DNA from: Saccharomonospora amisosensis
GTDB lineage: Bacteria; Actinomycetota; Actinomycetes; Mycobacteriales; Pseudonocardiaceae
Direction: 5' to 3'
Assembly: GCF_011761185.1 (NCBI RefSeq)
Contig: NZ_JAAOYM010000003.1
Coordinates: forward strand, 186,001-250,000
Length of the DNA stretch: 64,000 nt
In this document: piece after piece, positions 1 through 11,214 of the stretch
How positions within the stretch are numbered: the first letter of the stretch is position 1
How the letters are laid out: each line of letters begins with the position of its first letter
Translations under genes and position numbers: made by a program
Notes under the pieces: generated by a model
What the model saw: only the letters and a program-made list of their open reading frames with translations
What the model was told of the DNA's origin: nothing
The model's database searches: none

Positions 1-1291
1 CCATCTCCTCGATCTCCATGCGCCGCACGGCTCGCTCCACCTCGTCGATCTCGACAGGGCGTGAGTCGATCTCCATGCGCAGCCTGGACGCGGCCTCGTC
101 GACGAGGTCGATGGCCTTGTCCGGCAGGAACCTGGCCGTGATGTAGCGATCGGAAAGGGTCGCGGCGGCCACCAGTGCGGCGTCGGTGATCCGCACGCCG
201 TGGTGCACCTCGTAGCGTTCCTTGAGCCCGCGCAGGATGCCGACGGTGTCCTCCACGGAGGGCTCACCCACCAGCACCTGCTGGAAGCGACGCTCGAGCG
301 CCGCGTCCTTCTCGATGTGCTTGCGGTACTCGTCGAGGGTGGTGGCGCCAACCATGCGCAACTCGCCGCGAGCGAGCATCGGCTTGATCATGTTGCCCGC
401 GTCCATGGCGCCGCCCTCGCCGGTGGCGCCCGCCCCGACGATGGTGTGCAGCTCGTCGATGAAGGTGACGACCTGGCCCTCGGACTCCTTGATCTCCTTG
501 AGCACGGCCTTCAGCCGTTCCTCGAACTCACCGCGGTACTTCGCGCCCGCGACCATGGAACCAAGGTCGAGCGCGACGACCCGCTTGCCACGAAGTGACT
601 CCGGCACGTCGCCCGCGACGATGCGCTGAGCGAGGCCCTCGACGATCGCCGTCTTGCCTACACCGGGTTCGCCGATCAGCACGGGGTTGTTCTTGGTCCG
701 CCGCGAAAGTACCTGCACCACACGCCGGATCTCGGTGTCCCTGCCGATCACCGGGTCGAGGTCACCTGCCCGTGCCCGTGCGGTGAGGTCGACGCCGTAC
801 TTCTCCAGCGCCTGGTACGTGCCCTCCGGATCGGGGTTGGTCACCCTGGCCGACCCGCGCACCTTGGTGAACGCCTCACGCAGCGATTCCGGTGTCGCGC
901 CGTGCTTGTTGAGCAGGCCTGCCACCGGACCACCCTCCGCGGCCAGCCCTACGAGCACGTGCTCGGTCGAGACGTACTCGTCACCGAGTTCGGTGGCGAG
1001 CTTCTGCGCATGCGTGAGCGACTTGACCGCGTAGGTGTCGAACTGCGGAGTCGAGACGGTCGCGCCGGTGGCGGACGGCAACCCGGCGGTGATCGGTTCG
1101 AGCTCCTTGTGGACCTGCTCAGGGTCGGCCCCGACCGCGGTCAGCAACGGAGCGGCGAGCCCATCGCTCTGCGCGAGCAGGGCGCCGAGCAGGTGAGCGG
1201 GCGAGATCTCGGGGTTGCCCGCCATGGTGGCCGCCTGCGCCGCCGAGGAGATCGCCTGCTGGGTTTTCGTGGTCGGGTTGAAAGCGTCCAT
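1..1291 (-). CDS. clpB: ClpB disaggregase, N-terminal 430 codons (gene runs off the left edge)
   Basis: ATP-driven Hsp100 disaggregase that works with DnaK, DnaJ and GrpE to rescue aggregated proteins in the cytoplasm. The reading frame starts with [14 protein letters not shown] at 1291 and contains the Clp N-domain repeats (about residues 1-145) and the first AAA+ module with Walker A GEPGVGKT near residue 206, followed by Walker B FIDELH. Its last visible residues enter the region before the middle coiled coil, so the second AAA+ module lies outside the window. A HAIR element 53 bp upstream of the start puts it under HspR control together with the dnaK operon. Identification is firm. Confidence 0.97.
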   Translation of the reverse strand, partial: MDAFNPTTKTQQAISSAAQAATMAGNPEISPAHLLGALLAQSDGLAAPLLTAVGADPEQVHKELEPITAGLPSATGATVSTPQFDTYAVKSLTHAQKLATELGDEYVSTEHVLVGLAAEGGPVAGLLNKHGATPESLREAFTKVRGSARVTNPDPEGTYQALEKYGVDLTARARAGDLDPVIGRDTEIRRVVQVLSRRTKNNPVLIGEPGVGKTAIVEGLAQRIVAGDVPESLRGKRVVALDLGSMVAGAKYRGEFEERLKAVLKEIKESEGQVVTFIDELHTIVGAGATGEGGAMDAGNMIKPMLARGELRMVGATTLDEYRKHIEKDAALERRFQQVLVGEPSVEDTVGILRGLKERYEVHHGVRITDAALVAAATLSDRYITARFLPDKAIDLVDEAASRLRMEIDSRPVEIDEVERAVRRMEIEEM

Positions 1292-1344
1292 CCCCTCACC
1301 TCATACGGTCAACGAAGTCTGCAACAAGGTCAACGTCAAAAAAG

Positions 1345-1363
1345 TTGAGTGTGTTCCACTCAA
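1345..1363. promoter_or_regulatory. HAIR operator for HspR upstream of clpB
   Basis: TTGAGT-N7-ACTCAA inverted repeat matching the HspR-associated inverted repeat (consensus CTTGAGT-N7-ACTCAAG). The right arm is the full ACTCAAG; the outermost left base is G instead of C. It lies between divergent clpB and the symporter gene. Its distance to clpB and the presence of hspR in this window support repression of clpB. Confidence 0.93.
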
Positions 1364-1459
1364 GGAAGAACGATTGTGTGAAGTGGATAGGTAACAACGG
1401 GTAACAGATGCCGGTCCCCTCTTGTCATGCACTGCCCCTTTGGGGTCAACTACCGGACC

Positions 1460-3049
1460 ATGTCTGTCATCACCAGCATGGCTACCTCGAGCCCACAGGC
1501 CGATTCAGCCACACACGTTCTCGCCGCCGAGGGGGGAACACTCGCCTCGATCGAGGAGTGGATCAACAGCTTCTTCGACCCCGTCACGACGGCGCTGTCC
1601 GACTTCGTGTTCGCCGAGTTGACCATCGGGAGCATTTCCTTCCCGTGGATCGTCGCGTGGCTTGTCATCGCGGCGACGGTGTTCACGATCTACTTCGGGT
1701 TCATCCAGTTCCGCGGGTTCAAGCTCGCCACCGAGATCGTGCGGGGCAAGTACACCAGGTCCGACGAGCCCGGCGAGATCACACACTTCCAGGCCCTCAG
1801 CTCGGCGGTGTCGGGCACGGTTGGCCTCGGCAACATCGCAGGTGTCGGTGTCGCCGTGACCATCGGTGGCGCAGGTGCGACCTTCTGGATGATTCTCGCG
1901 GGCCTGCTCGGCATGTGCACCAAGTTCGTCGAGTGCACGCTCGGTGTGAAATACCGCGAGACACACGAGGACGGCACCGTGTCCGGCGGCCCGATGCACT
2001 ACCTGCGCAAGGGTCTCGCCGAGCGCATCAAGGGAGGCTTCGGGGCGGGCCTTGGCAAGGTGCTCGCCGTGCTCGCCGCGATCATGCTGCTGTTCTTCGC
2101 GTTCGCGGGCGGCAACATGTTCCAGGCCAACCAGACGTTCGCGCAGCTGCGTGACGTCACCGGTGGTGAGGACGGCTTCCTCGGTAGTGACGGTGCCGCC
2201 TTCGTCTTCGGCGTGTTGCTCGCCATACTCGTCGGCGCCGTGATCATCGGCGGCATCAAGTCGATCGGCGCGGTGACCAGCAGGCTGGTCCCCGCCATGG
2301 CCGTGCTTTACATAGCGGCCTGCCTCATCGTCATTCTGGTGAACGTCACCAGCGTTCCCGCGGCCGTCGGTGAGATCATCTCCGGCGCGTTCTCTGCCGA
2401 GGGCGTGGTCGGGGGCGCGATCGGCGCGCTGATCGTCGGCTTCCAGCGCTCGGCATTCTCCAATGAAGCGGGCCTTGGCTCGGCCCCGATCGCTCACTCC
2501 GCGGTGCGCACGAAGAACCCCGTCACCGAGGGCTACGTCGCCTTGCTGGAGCCGTTCATCGACACGGTCGTGGTCTGCACGATGACGGCGCTGACCATCG
2601 TGATCGCGAAGACGCAGTTCTGGGAGAACGCGAAGACCGCCTACGTCGAGACCGGCGAGACCGCCGACGGGGTGACGGTGACCTCGGAGTCGTTCGCCAC
2701 CGTCCTGCCGTGGTTCCCCTACGTCCTCACGGTCGCGGTCGCGCTCTTCGCGCTGTCCACGATGATCACCTGGGGCTACTACGGGCAGAAGGCCTGGACA
2801 TTCCTGTTCGGCAAGACCCAGATCAGTGAGCGCGTCTATCAGGTGATCTTCCTGCTGTTCGTCATCGCGGGCTCGGTGCTGACACTGGGCAGCGTGCTCG
2901 ACTTCGCCGACGCGGTGCTGTTCCTGCTCGCCCTGTTCAACATCATCGGCCTCTACATCCTGGTGCCGGTGGTCAAGCGCGAGGTCCGCGACTTCCGCGA
3001 GAAGCGACGCACCGGCGAGGTGCATCGCGTCGACAAGGTCGCCAGCTAA
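1460..3049 (+). CDS. Sodium:alanine (glycine) symporter, AGCS family
   Basis: Integral membrane symporter that imports alanine or glycine with sodium. Family signatures are visible: GTVGLGNIAGVGVA in the first third, SNEAGLGSAPIAHSA in the middle and WGYYGQKAW in the last third. There are about ten hydrophobic segments and a short basic cytoplasmic tail. The frame is open from ATG 1427, but the segment MHCPFGVNYRT looks unlike a family N-terminus, so ATG 1460 (MSVITSMATSS) was preferred. Neither has a clear Shine-Dalgarno. It is divergent from clpB and followed by a long hairpin terminator. Substrate choice between alanine and glycine cannot be decided here. Confidence 0.9.
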   Translation: MSVITSMATSSPQADSATHVLAAEGGTLASIEEWINSFFDPVTTALSDFVFAELTIGSISFPWIVAWLVIAATVFTIYFGFIQFRGFKLATEIVRGKYTRSDEPGEITHFQALSSAVSGTVGLGNIAGVGVAVTIGGAGATFWMILAGLLGMCTKFVECTLGVKYRETHEDGTVSGGPMHYLRKGLAERIKGGFGAGLGKVLAVLAAIMLLFFAFAGGNMFQANQTFAQLRDVTGGEDGFLGSDGAAFVFGVLLAILVGAVIIGGIKSIGAVTSRLVPAMAVLYIAACLIVILVNVTSVPAAVGEIISGAFSAEGVVGGAIGALIVGFQRSAFSNEAGLGSAPIAHSAVRTKNPVTEGYVALLEPFIDTVVVCTMTALTIVIAKTQFWENAKTAYVETGETADGVTVTSESFATVLPWFPYVLTVAVALFALSTMITWGYYGQKAWTFLFGKTQISERVYQVIFLLFVIAGSVLTLGSVLDFADAVLFLLALFNIIGLYILVPVVKREVRDFREKRRTGEVHRVDKVAS

Positions 3050-3070
3050 CCGCGATATCGCTCGCCGACG

Positions 3071-3121
3071 AGGCCCGCCCGCCGTCCCGTCACCGTTCGT
3101 GATGGGGAGGCGGGCGGGCCT
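3071..3121 (+). terminator. Long hairpin terminator after the AGCS symporter
   Basis: Perfect 13-bp outer stem AGGCCCGCCCGCC (3071-3083) with GGCGGGCGGGCCT (3109-3121). The enclosed bases form a further 8-bp stem (CCCGTCAC with GTGATGGG, one G-U pair). No U-run follows, as is common for actinobacterial hairpin terminators. Confidence 0.75.
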
Positions 3122-3456
3122 GCATGTATCCGCTGACCGTGACGGTGGGTGAGCAAACCAGCACCAGGTCCACGTCTCGACAGGCGGGCACGCTGCGCGG
3201 CCAACACCCCTGCACCCGTATGGAGCAACAGCGAGCCCGCAACCGTCGTACCGGCTACCGTGCGAGCGGAGTGCGACCTAGTGTTGTCCACAACGCTTGG
3301 GCGGGAAGGCGGGATTGCCCATGAGCCCCTGGCTGACGAGGCGATTCGTCGACCTGCACAAGCGACCACTTCTGCAAGCATCACCTGATCGTGAATAATC
3401 GCGAGCACAGCTGCGCTACGGAGAGTGCACGAATGCGGGGACGGTAGGGCAGGCGG
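3122..3456. other. Intergenic region with no recognisable feature
   Basis: Between the symporter terminator and the globin gene. Short open frames exist in several phases but none has family resemblance or a convincing ribosome site. No operator-like palindrome was seen. Confidence 0.5.
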
Positions 3457-4632
3457 ATGACAGAGGACGTGATCAGTCCCATCCCTCGGGTGGCACCGCC
3501 GCGCGAGCCACCCCCTGCCGTCCACACCATGATTACCCTCATCAGGCAGACCTGGCAGCTGGCTCAGCCCTACCTGCCTGAGATCTCCCATTCCTTCTAC
3601 AACATGCTTTTCGCCCTCGCGCCCACTGCCAGGGACGTCTTCCCGATCGGCATGCAGGCAGCGGAGGGCAAACACGTACGCGCGCTCGGGCACCTCATCC
3701 TGCTCGTCGACCGACCCGAGGACCTCGCACCCTACCTGCGCCAACTCGGCCGCGATCATCGCAAGTTCGGGACGGTCGACCAGCACTACGAGGCGGTGGG
3801 TACGGCACTGCTCGCCGCGCTGAAGCGGCACCTCGGCCCGGCATGGACGCCGGAGGTGGAACGAGCCTGGGCCGAGGCGTACACGATCGTCGCGCGCTCC
3901 ATGCAGGAGGCGGCCGAGGCCGACCACCACCCGCCGTTCTGGAAGGCCACCGTGGCCGAGCACAGGAGGCTGAACTGGGACGTGGCGCTGATCCGCGTCG
4001 AGCCGGAATCACCGATCCCGTATCGGGCCGGCCAGTACGTCAGCGTGGAGGTTCCGCAGCGGCCAAGGCTGTGGCGCTACCTCTCGCCCGCCAACGCTCC
4101 ACGCCCTGACTGCTCGCTGGAGTTCCACGTCCGCGCCGTCGACGGCGGCTGGGTCTCGCGGTCGCTGGTGGGTCACACGCAGAGCGGGGACGTGTGGCGG
4201 GTCGGCGCACCGCTCGGCAGGTTGAGCGTGGATCGGGAGTCCGGCAGGGATGTGCTCATGGTCGCGGGCGGGACCGGCCTCGCACCGCTGCGTGCGATCC
4301 TGGACGATCTCGCGCAGTGGGGGCAGAATCCCACGGTCACGCTGTTCTACGGCGGCAGAACCATGGAAGACCTCTACGACCTCGAACAACTGTGGACGTT
4401 GGCAGCGACCAACCCATGGCTGCGGGTGTGTCCGGTGGTCGAGGACGCGGCCGAAGAGCCGGGTGTCGAACACGGCACGCTCGCCGACGCCGTGACCCGA
4501 TGGGGAGCGTGGTACGACCACGACGTGCTCGTGGCAGGCTCACCAGACATGATCCGCGCGACGGTGTCACGGATGCTCGCCGCCGGTACCCCACTCCATG
4601 CGATCCGGTACGACCCGTTCGGATTCGACTGA
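3457..4632 (+). CDS. Flavohaemoglobin-like protein (globin + FAD/NAD reductase)
   Basis: Three-domain layout of flavohaemoglobins, 391 aa. The globin domain (about residues 20-150) has a B-helix HSFYNMLF with the expected Tyr and a candidate proximal His in LGRDHRKFGT. An FNR-type FAD domain (about 155-260) follows with RAGQYVSVEVP. The NAD domain (about 265-391) begins with the nucleotide loop VAGGTGLAPLR. Canonical enzymes dioxygenate NO to nitrate. The usual flavin motif RxYS appears here as RYLSPAN, with the Tyr one place earlier, so this belongs to the divergent actinobacterial branch and NO dioxygenase activity is not assured. A dienelactone hydrolase gene follows after 31 bp and may be cotranscribed. 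Confidence 0.85.
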   Translation: MTEDVISPIPRVAPPREPPPAVHTMITLIRQTWQLAQPYLPEISHSFYNMLFALAPTARDVFPIGMQAAEGKHVRALGHLILLVDRPEDLAPYLRQLGRDHRKFGTVDQHYEAVGTALLAALKRHLGPAWTPEVERAWAEAYTIVARSMQEAAEADHHPPFWKATVAEHRRLNWDVALIRVEPESPIPYRAGQYVSVEVPQRPRLWRYLSPANAPRPDCSLEFHVRAVDGGWVSRSLVGHTQSGDVWRVGAPLGRLSVDRESGRDVLMVAGGTGLAPLRAILDDLAQWGQNPTVTLFYGGRTMEDLYDLEQLWTLAATNPWLRVCPVVEDAAEEPGVEHGTLADAVTRWGAWYDHDVLVAGSPDMIRATVSRMLAAGTPLHAIRYDPFGFD

Positions 4633-4663
4633 ACCCGACCGCTTCCGGCACTACCGTGACCAC

Positions 4664-5368
4664 ATGGACACCTCGATCGCCGTGGCCGGCGGGACCATCC
4701 GAGGCTATGTTTCGGTGCCGCAGGAGGAGATCTCCGGCAAGCCTCCGTGGCCCGGGGTTGTCGTAGTGCACGACGCGCTGGGCCTGACGCGGGACACCCG
4801 CCGCATCACCGCCCGGTTCGCGACGGCCGGATTCGTGGCGCTCGCGCCGGATCTGTACTCGCGAGGCGGGCTGCCACGGTGCGTCCGGTCGGTGTTTCGC
4901 CAGCTCGCGGCCGGAGAAGGTCGAGCATTCGACGACCTGGACGCCGCTCGCCGTGTGCTGGCCGATCGAGCAGACTGCTCGGGAAAGGTCGGCGTGGTCG
5001 GCTTCTGCCTCGGCGGAGGCTTCGCGCTGGTCGCCGCGAGCAAGGGCTTTCAGGCCTCGGCACCGTATTACGGCGGCATGTCCCGCGACGTGTCCTTCCT
5101 CGACGATGCCTGTCCGATCGTCGCCAGCTACGGCAGGAGGGACCCTTCGCTGAAGGGGGAGGCGGCCAGGCTGGAGAGCGAGTTGAACCGCCGGGGAATT
5201 CCGCACGATGTGAAGGAGTACCCCGACGCCGGGCACAGCTTCGCCAACGAGCTTCCGTTCGGCCCGTTGAACGTGTTGGCGCGTGTCGCCGGGTTCGGCT
5301 ACCACCATGAGTCCAGTGAGGACGCCTGGCGGCGGGTGCTCGCGTTCTTCACCGAACACCTGCGCTGA
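4664..5368 (+). CDS. Dienelactone hydrolase family protein
   Basis: Cytoplasmic alpha/beta hydrolase of about 234 aa, the usual DLH length. The DLH triad is visible: nucleophile Cys in GFCLGGG, Asp in YGRRDPS and His in DAGHSFAN. The family cleaves dienelactones in aromatic degradation, but many members act on unknown esters or lactones. ATG 4664 (MDTSIAVAGG) was chosen; the frame is open to 4598, but that start would lie inside the globin gene. It is followed directly by the 21-bp repeat array and faces hspR. No aromatic-pathway genes are nearby, so the substrate is unknown. Confidence 0.88.
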   Translation: MDTSIAVAGGTIRGYVSVPQEEISGKPPWPGVVVVHDALGLTRDTRRITARFATAGFVALAPDLYSRGGLPRCVRSVFRQLAAGEGRAFDDLDAARRVLADRADCSGKVGVVGFCLGGGFALVAASKGFQASAPYYGGMSRDVSFLDDACPIVASYGRRDPSLKGEAARLESELNRRGIPHDVKEYPDAGHSFANELPFGPLNVLARVAGFGYHHESSEDAWRRVLAFFTEHLR

Positions 5369-5377
5369 GGACGCCGC

Positions 5378-5461
5378 ACGCAGAACTCGCGGACCGGAAC
5401 GCAGAACTCGCGGGCTGGAGCGGGGGACTCGCGGGCTGGAGCGGGGGACTCGCGGGTTGGT
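5378..5461 (-). repeat. Array of four 21-bp repeats directly after hspR
   Basis: Four adjacent 21-bp units at 5378-5398, 5399-5419, 5420-5440 and 5441-5461. The two nearest the hspR stop carry the core CGCGAGTCCCCCGC (type A, minus strand); the two distal ones carry CGCGAGTTCTGCGT (type B). The array starts 6 bp after the hspR stop codon. Related arrays are at 36610-36672 and 44995-45036. Confidence 0.9.
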
Positions 5462-5467
5462 TTGGCC

Positions 5468-5911
5468 TCAGCGGCGCCGGGGGCGCCACACCACCAACGC
5501 GTTCTGCCGCCGCACGGGTACCAGGTCCTTGCGGTAGGAAGCGTGCACTGCCGCCGCGGCCTGCTCCGCGGCGGCGTAGGCGTGCGCCAGTTCCTCGCTC
5601 AGCTCGCTCACCCGCTGCTGCAGCGCCTCCACGTGGTTCTCCAGCTCGATGATGCGCTTGATGCCCGCGAGATTGACACCCTCCTCCTGCGAGAGGCGCT
5701 GCACCTCCCGCAGTTGCGCGATGTCGCGCAGCGAGTAGCGTCTGCCACCGCCTGGAGTGCGGCCGGGACACACCAACCCCAGCCGGTCGTAGGAACGTAG
5801 CGTCTGCGCGTGCAACCCGGACAACTGCGCGGCAACCGAGATCACGAACACCGGAGTGTCCTCGTCGGCACCGTGCGGCAGACCGCCAGGTAGGCCGGAA
5901 CCGAACATCAC
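5468..5911 (-). CDS. hspR: HspR heat-shock repressor, MerR family
   Basis: Represses the dnaK operon and clpB by binding HAIR elements; in Streptomyces, DnaK acts as its co-repressor. The 147-aa protein has a MerR-type winged helix ([24 protein letters not shown], about residues 22-45, and [14 protein letters not shown]) followed by a coiled coil (about 85-125). The GTG start at 5911 overlaps the dnaJ stop by 4 bp, and an ATG is the next codon, so translation is coupled. It is the last gene of the operon, giving negative feedback. The C-terminal basic tail is followed by a 21-bp repeat array. Confidence 0.96.
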   Translation of the reverse strand: MMFGSGLPGGLPHGADEDTPVFVISVAAQLSGLHAQTLRSYDRLGLVCPGRTPGGGRRYSLRDIAQLREVQRLSQEEGVNLAGIKRIIELENHVEALQQRVSELSEELAHAYAAAEQAAAAVHASYRKDLVPVRRQNALVVWRPRRR

Positions 5912-7089
5912 GCTCCCCTGTCTCGCAGCAGTGCGGTGATCTCCGGGCGCGGATCGTGCTTCGCGACCGTCTCGGCGTACTTCTCGAGTGCTTCCTTCGC
6001 CTTCCCGTCCACCTTGGACGGGATCACCACCTGCAGGGTGACGAGCAGATCGCCCTGCGTGCCGTCCCGCTTGGCGATGCCCTTACCCCGCACTCGCAGC
6101 ACCCGTCCGTTGGCGGTGCCTGCAGGCACCTTCAACGACACCTTGGAGTCCAGCGTGGGCACGGTGATCGTATCGCCGAGCACCAGTTCCGTGAACTCGA
6201 CCGGAACGGTGATGGTGAGGTCGTTGCCGGAACGCCCGAACACCGGATGCGGATTGACGTGCACCCGGACATACAGGTCACCCGCGGGGGCACCGCCCCT
6301 GCCCGGCTCACCCTGGCCCGCGAGCCTGATCCGCTGGTTGTCGTCGACTCCAGGCGGGATACGAACCGTCAGCGTCCTCGTCCTCGTGCTGACGCCCTCG
6401 CCAAGACACTCGGGGCACGGGTCATCGATGATCGTGCCCCTGCCTCGGCAGTCACGGCACGGTTCGGAGAACGCGAACGCGCCCTGGCTCCTGCTGATCA
6501 GCCCGCTTCCCCCGCAGATGGGACAGATACGTGGCTGGGTGCCCGGCCTGGCTCCATTGCCACCGCAGGTGCCGCAGGTCGCTGGACTGGACAACCGCAG
6601 CGGCAGCGTGGCACCGCGAACCGCCTCGGCGAAGTCGATGCGAACGTCGGTCTCCACGTCCGCGCCGCGCTGCCCGCGCGCCGCCGTCGTGGCGCCGCCG
6701 CCACGCCTGCCGAACAGGTTGCCCAGCATGTCGCCGAGCCCGCCGAAGCCGCCACCGCCACCTGTCTGGCCGAAGATGTCGCCGAGGTCGAACCCACCGG
6801 GGCCGCCCGCTCCCGTGCCCCCTGGAAAGCCGAAGCCACCTGGGCCACCGGAGCCGAACAGCCTACGGGCCTCGTCGTACTCCTTGCGCTTCTCCGGGTC
6901 GGACAGCACACCGTAGGCCTCTGAGACGGCCTTGAACTTGCGCTCGGCCTCCTCGTTGCCCGGGTTGGCGTCCGGGTGATTCTCCCTGGCGAGCTTTCGA
7001 TAGGCCTTCTTGATCTCGTCGGCGGAGGCGTCGGAGGAGACGCCCAACTCGCCGTAGAAGTCCTTACCGATCCATTCCCTCGCGCTCAT
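5908..7089 (-). CDS. dnaJ: DnaJ co-chaperone (Hsp40)
   Basis: Stimulates the DnaK ATPase and delivers substrates. The 393-aa protein has a J domain with HPD at residues 38-40, a long Gly/Phe-rich linker (about 78-145), four zinc-binding CxxCxGxG repeats ([32 protein letters not shown]) and the C-terminal substrate-binding domain. It is third in the dnaK-grpE-dnaJ-hspR operon, 27 bp after grpE. Confidence 0.97.
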   Translation of the reverse strand: MSAREWIGKDFYGELGVSSDASADEIKKAYRKLARENHPDANPGNEEAERKFKAVSEAYGVLSDPEKRKEYDEARRLFGSGGPGGFGFPGGTGAGGPGGFDLGDIFGQTGGGGGFGGLGDMLGNLFGRRGGGATTAARGQRGADVETDVRIDFAEAVRGATLPLRLSSPATCGTCGGNGARPGTQPRICPICGGSGLISRSQGAFAFSEPCRDCRGRGTIIDDPCPECLGEGVSTRTRTLTVRIPPGVDDNQRIRLAGQGEPGRGGAPAGDLYVRVHVNPHPVFGRSGNDLTITVPVEFTELVLGDTITVPTLDSKVSLKVPAGTANGRVLRVRGKGIAKRDGTQGDLLVTLQVVIPSKVDGKAKEALEKYAETVAKHDPRPEITALLRDRGA

Positions 7090-7116
7090 CGGACGTCCCC
7101 TCCCTCCCGCGTGTCG

Positions 7117-7823
7117 TCAGCGTGCGTTCTCATCGGCGTCGACGGGCAACTCGCCACCGACCGGCGGGTCGATCGGCTGCTCGTCCTGCGTCGGCTGGGC
7201 CGGGGCGGGCTCGTGGTCGGTCACGCCCACCAGCGCGGCCCGCAGCACCCGGTCGCCGAACCGGTAGCCGCGGCGTAGTACCGCGGTGACGGTCGGCTCC
7301 GACACCTCCGGTGACGTGCTGTGCTGCACCGCCTCGTGCACGCTCGGGTCGAAGGCATCACCCTCGTTGCCGAACGACTCAAGGCCTGCCCTCTCAAGCA
7401 CCCCGACCAGCTTGTCGGCGACCGCCTTGAAGGCACCGGTCAGGTCACCGTGCGCCTCTGCCCGCTCCAGGTCGTCGAGCAACGGGAGCAGGTCGCCCAC
7501 CACAGCAGCCTTGCCCGCCGAGGTCGCCAGCTCCCGGTCGCGCTCCACCCGCCTGCGGTAGTTGGCGTACTCGGCCTGCACCCGCTGCAGGTCCGTCGTG
7601 CGCTCCTCGAGCTGCTTCTCCAGCTCCGAGGCCGGTGCCACCGCCGAATCGGTGGTGGCCTGCCCGGCGGAGGGCCCAGGAGCGCCCGCCGCGGCGGGCA
7701 CCTCCTGAGCCTCCTCCTGCACCGGCTGGCGAAGTTCACCGGTCTCCGGATCGATCTTCCGGCGATCCCGCACGACCACTGGCTCCTGTATGTCCGCTCG
7801 CTCGGTGTCCTCGTTGCGCTCTG

Positions 7824-7827
<4 letters not shown>
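7117..7827 (-). CDS. grpE: GrpE nucleotide exchange factor
   Basis: Releases ADP from DnaK. The 236-aa protein has an acidic, Pro/Ala-rich N-terminal extension (about residues 1-65), a long helical coiled coil ([20 protein letters not shown] onward) and the C-terminal beta domain with the family motif [20 protein letters not shown]. The GTG start overlaps the dnaK stop by 4 bp. An acidic/Pro tail follows the beta domain. Confidence 0.96.
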
Positions 7828-9686
<1,859 letters not shown>

Positions 9687-9752
9687 GTGTCTTCCCTCCT
9701 GCTTGCCTGTCGCGCTGTCCGAGCAGCGCTGTAGCTTGGATGTCGAGCCAAT

Positions 9753-9773
9753 CTTGAGTGTCTCTCACTCAAG
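9753..9773. promoter_or_regulatory. HAIR operator 1 of the dnaK operon (perfect)
   Basis: CTTGAGT-N7-ACTCAAG with both arms exact, lying downstream of the predicted -10 of dnaK. Binding here would block initiation or early elongation. Confidence 0.96.
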
Positions 9774-9801
9774 TTTTATCCCGACCCTGACCGGTCGTCA
9801 A
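9773..9801 (-). promoter_or_regulatory. Predicted vegetative promoter of dnaK
   Basis: On the minus strand, TTGACG (9801-9796) is followed after 17 bp by TAAAAC (9778-9773); GATAAA two bases earlier is an alternative -10. It lies exactly between the two HAIR elements. It was read by eye only. Confidence 0.5.
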
Positions 9802-9808
9802 AACCGGA

Positions 9809-9829
9809 CTTGAGCGGACTCTACTCAAT
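9809..9829. promoter_or_regulatory. HAIR operator 2 of the dnaK operon (one mismatch per arm)
   Basis: CTTGAGC-N7-ACTCAAT, 56 bp upstream of the perfect element and upstream of the predicted -35. Same N7 spacing, with only the last base of each arm deviating from the consensus. Confidence 0.85.
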
Positions 9830-9877
9830 CTTCTTGCCGACTTAACGCGCGGCCTGGCCGTATTGTTCCCACACAGG

Positions 9878-10489
9878 TCAGCGGCCCCGCACCGTCACAT
9901 CTCCGCTGTCGGTGCTGAGGTCGAGCACGCGCTCGGAGGCCGGGTCGGTGGCGACGCCGATTTCGCGGTCGCCGCTGTCGGTATCACCCACGATCCGGTA
10001 GCTACCGCTGGGAACCGTGACCTCGATGTCGCCACTGTCCGCGTGTGCCGACACCCCAGCCACCCGGTCCAGCCTCAGCCTGATGTCGCCGGAGTCGGCG
10101 GTCACTCGAACAGCGCCGACCGAGTCGAGCTCCAGGTCGCCGGAGTCAACTGCGCCGCTCACCGGGGTCCCGCGAGGGACGATCACCTCGTAGTGCACCG
10201 AGCACCGCGAGCCGCAGCCGTGCAACTTCAGCGTCGAACCCTCCATGGCGAAGGCAGGATCATCCGTGCCTGCCCCTCGGTACCGGAAGGACTGCCGGAT
10301 CACGGTGGTGCGAACGTCTCGCCCCAGCACGATCACGTCACCGGAGTCGTTGTCGAACGCGACATCGGTGACCAGGCCAGTCACCTCGTCGGTGCGCTCG
10401 GCGCTCGACGGCCACAACCAGCCGAAGCCGATGGCCAACCCCACCCCGATCAAAGCGACGCCCCCGACCGCGAGTCCCCCACGCGACAT
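9878..10489 (-). CDS. DUF4097-type beta-strand repeat protein, membrane anchored
   Basis: About 203 aa. An N-terminal hydrophobic segment (AVGGVALIGVGLAIGFGWLW) would anchor or export it. The rest is a right-handed beta-helix built on a repeated [DA]SGD[IV]-type motif, seen six times (NDSGDVIV, VDSGDLEL, ADSGDIRL, ADSGDIEV, TDSGDREI, TDSGDVTV). A CGSRCS pair in the middle could form a disulfide. The start at 10489 was chosen because of the strong ribosome site GGGGAGGAC; the open frame begins 13 codons earlier. Molecular function is unknown. It is divergent from the PEBP gene and its 3' end faces the dnaK promoter. Confidence 0.75.
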   Translation of the reverse strand: MSRGGLAVGGVALIGVGLAIGFGWLWPSSAERTDEVTGLVTDVAFDNDSGDVIVLGRDVRTTVIRQSFRYRGAGTDDPAFAMEGSTLKLHGCGSRCSVHYEVIVPRGTPVSGAVDSGDLELDSVGAVRVTADSGDIRLRLDRVAGVSAHADSGDIEVTVPSGSYRIVGDTDSGDREIGVATDPASERVLDLSTDSGDVTVRGR

Positions 10490-10674
10490 CCTGAGTCCTC
10501 CCCACGCAGTTTGGCTGCACCGGGTCAACGCTATGAGCGGACGGGTAGCTGCGACATCCGGGTGAACCCCCGGATCTGCCCTGAGGCAGGCCCTACCCGG
10601 GTGTCACTAGCCTGATCAAGGGCGGGCCGCGCGTCCGCAGGATTTCGCGGGATTTCCCAGTAAGAGGAGGATCG

Positions 10675-11214
10675 ATGAGCCAAGCTCCGAACCCGTACGA
10701 CTCGCTTCCCCCCGTGCCGTCGTTCACGCTGCGCAGTGATGACGTCGCCGAGGGCGAGACGCTGCCTTCACCGCACCGCAGCGGCATCTTCGGCGCGGGA
10801 GGCGAGGACCGTTCGCCGCATTTGGCGTGGCAGGGCTTTCCCGCCGAGACGAAGAGCTTCGCGGTGACCTGCTTCGACCCGGACGCACCCACCGGCAGCG
10901 GGTTCTGGCACTGGGCGGTGTTCAACATTCCCGCCTCGGTGACCGAACTGCCCTCCGGCGCGAGCGACGCGCAGGGTTCGGGCCTGCCCGAGTCGGCGCG
11001 GACGTTGCGGACGGACGGCGGGGTGCGGCAGTACCTTGGCGCGGCGCCGCCTCCCGGACACGGGCCGCACCGCTACATCTTCGCCGTGCACGCCCTCGAC
11101 GTGGACTCGCTCGACGTCGGTGAGGACGCCACCCCCGCGTTCCTCGGGTTCAACATGTTCGGCCACACCCTCGCCAGGGCCAGCCTCACCCCGGTCTACG
11201 AGAACAAGGGCTGA
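10675..11214 (+). CDS. YbhB/YbcL-type PEBP family protein
   Basis: Cytoplasmic phosphatidylethanolamine-binding-protein homologue, 179 aa. The ligand-pocket motifs are present: CFDPDAPTGSGFWHWAVFNI (about residues 64-83) and GHGPHRYIFAVHAL (about 127-140). Bacterial members bind small anionic ligands; no enzymatic role is established. A strong ribosome site (AAGAGGAGG) precedes ATG 10675. It stands alone between divergent and unrelated genes. Confidence 0.9.
   Translation: MSQAPNPYDSLPPVPSFTLRSDDVAEGETLPSPHRSGIFGAGGEDRSPHLAWQGFPAETKSFAVTCFDPDAPTGSGFWHWAVFNIPASVTELPSGASDAQGSGLPESARTLRTDGGVRQYLGAAPPPGHGPHRYIFAVHALDVDSLDVGEDATPAFLGFNMFGHTLARASLTPVYENKG

Noticed and set aside
1381-1407. Repeated GGTAAC motif near the AGCS start as a TTACY site
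   Set aside because: The two GTTACC copies are direct repeats and lack the RGTAR arm, so they do not fit the palindrome.
1505-3025. 506-codon open frame on the minus strand opposite the AGCS symporter
   Set aside because: Asp/Glu/His/Arg-rich composition of an antisense frame in high-GC DNA; the plus frame has clear family motifs.
5378-5461. CRISPR array
   Set aside because: Units are contiguous 21-bp repeats without spacers and no cas genes are present.
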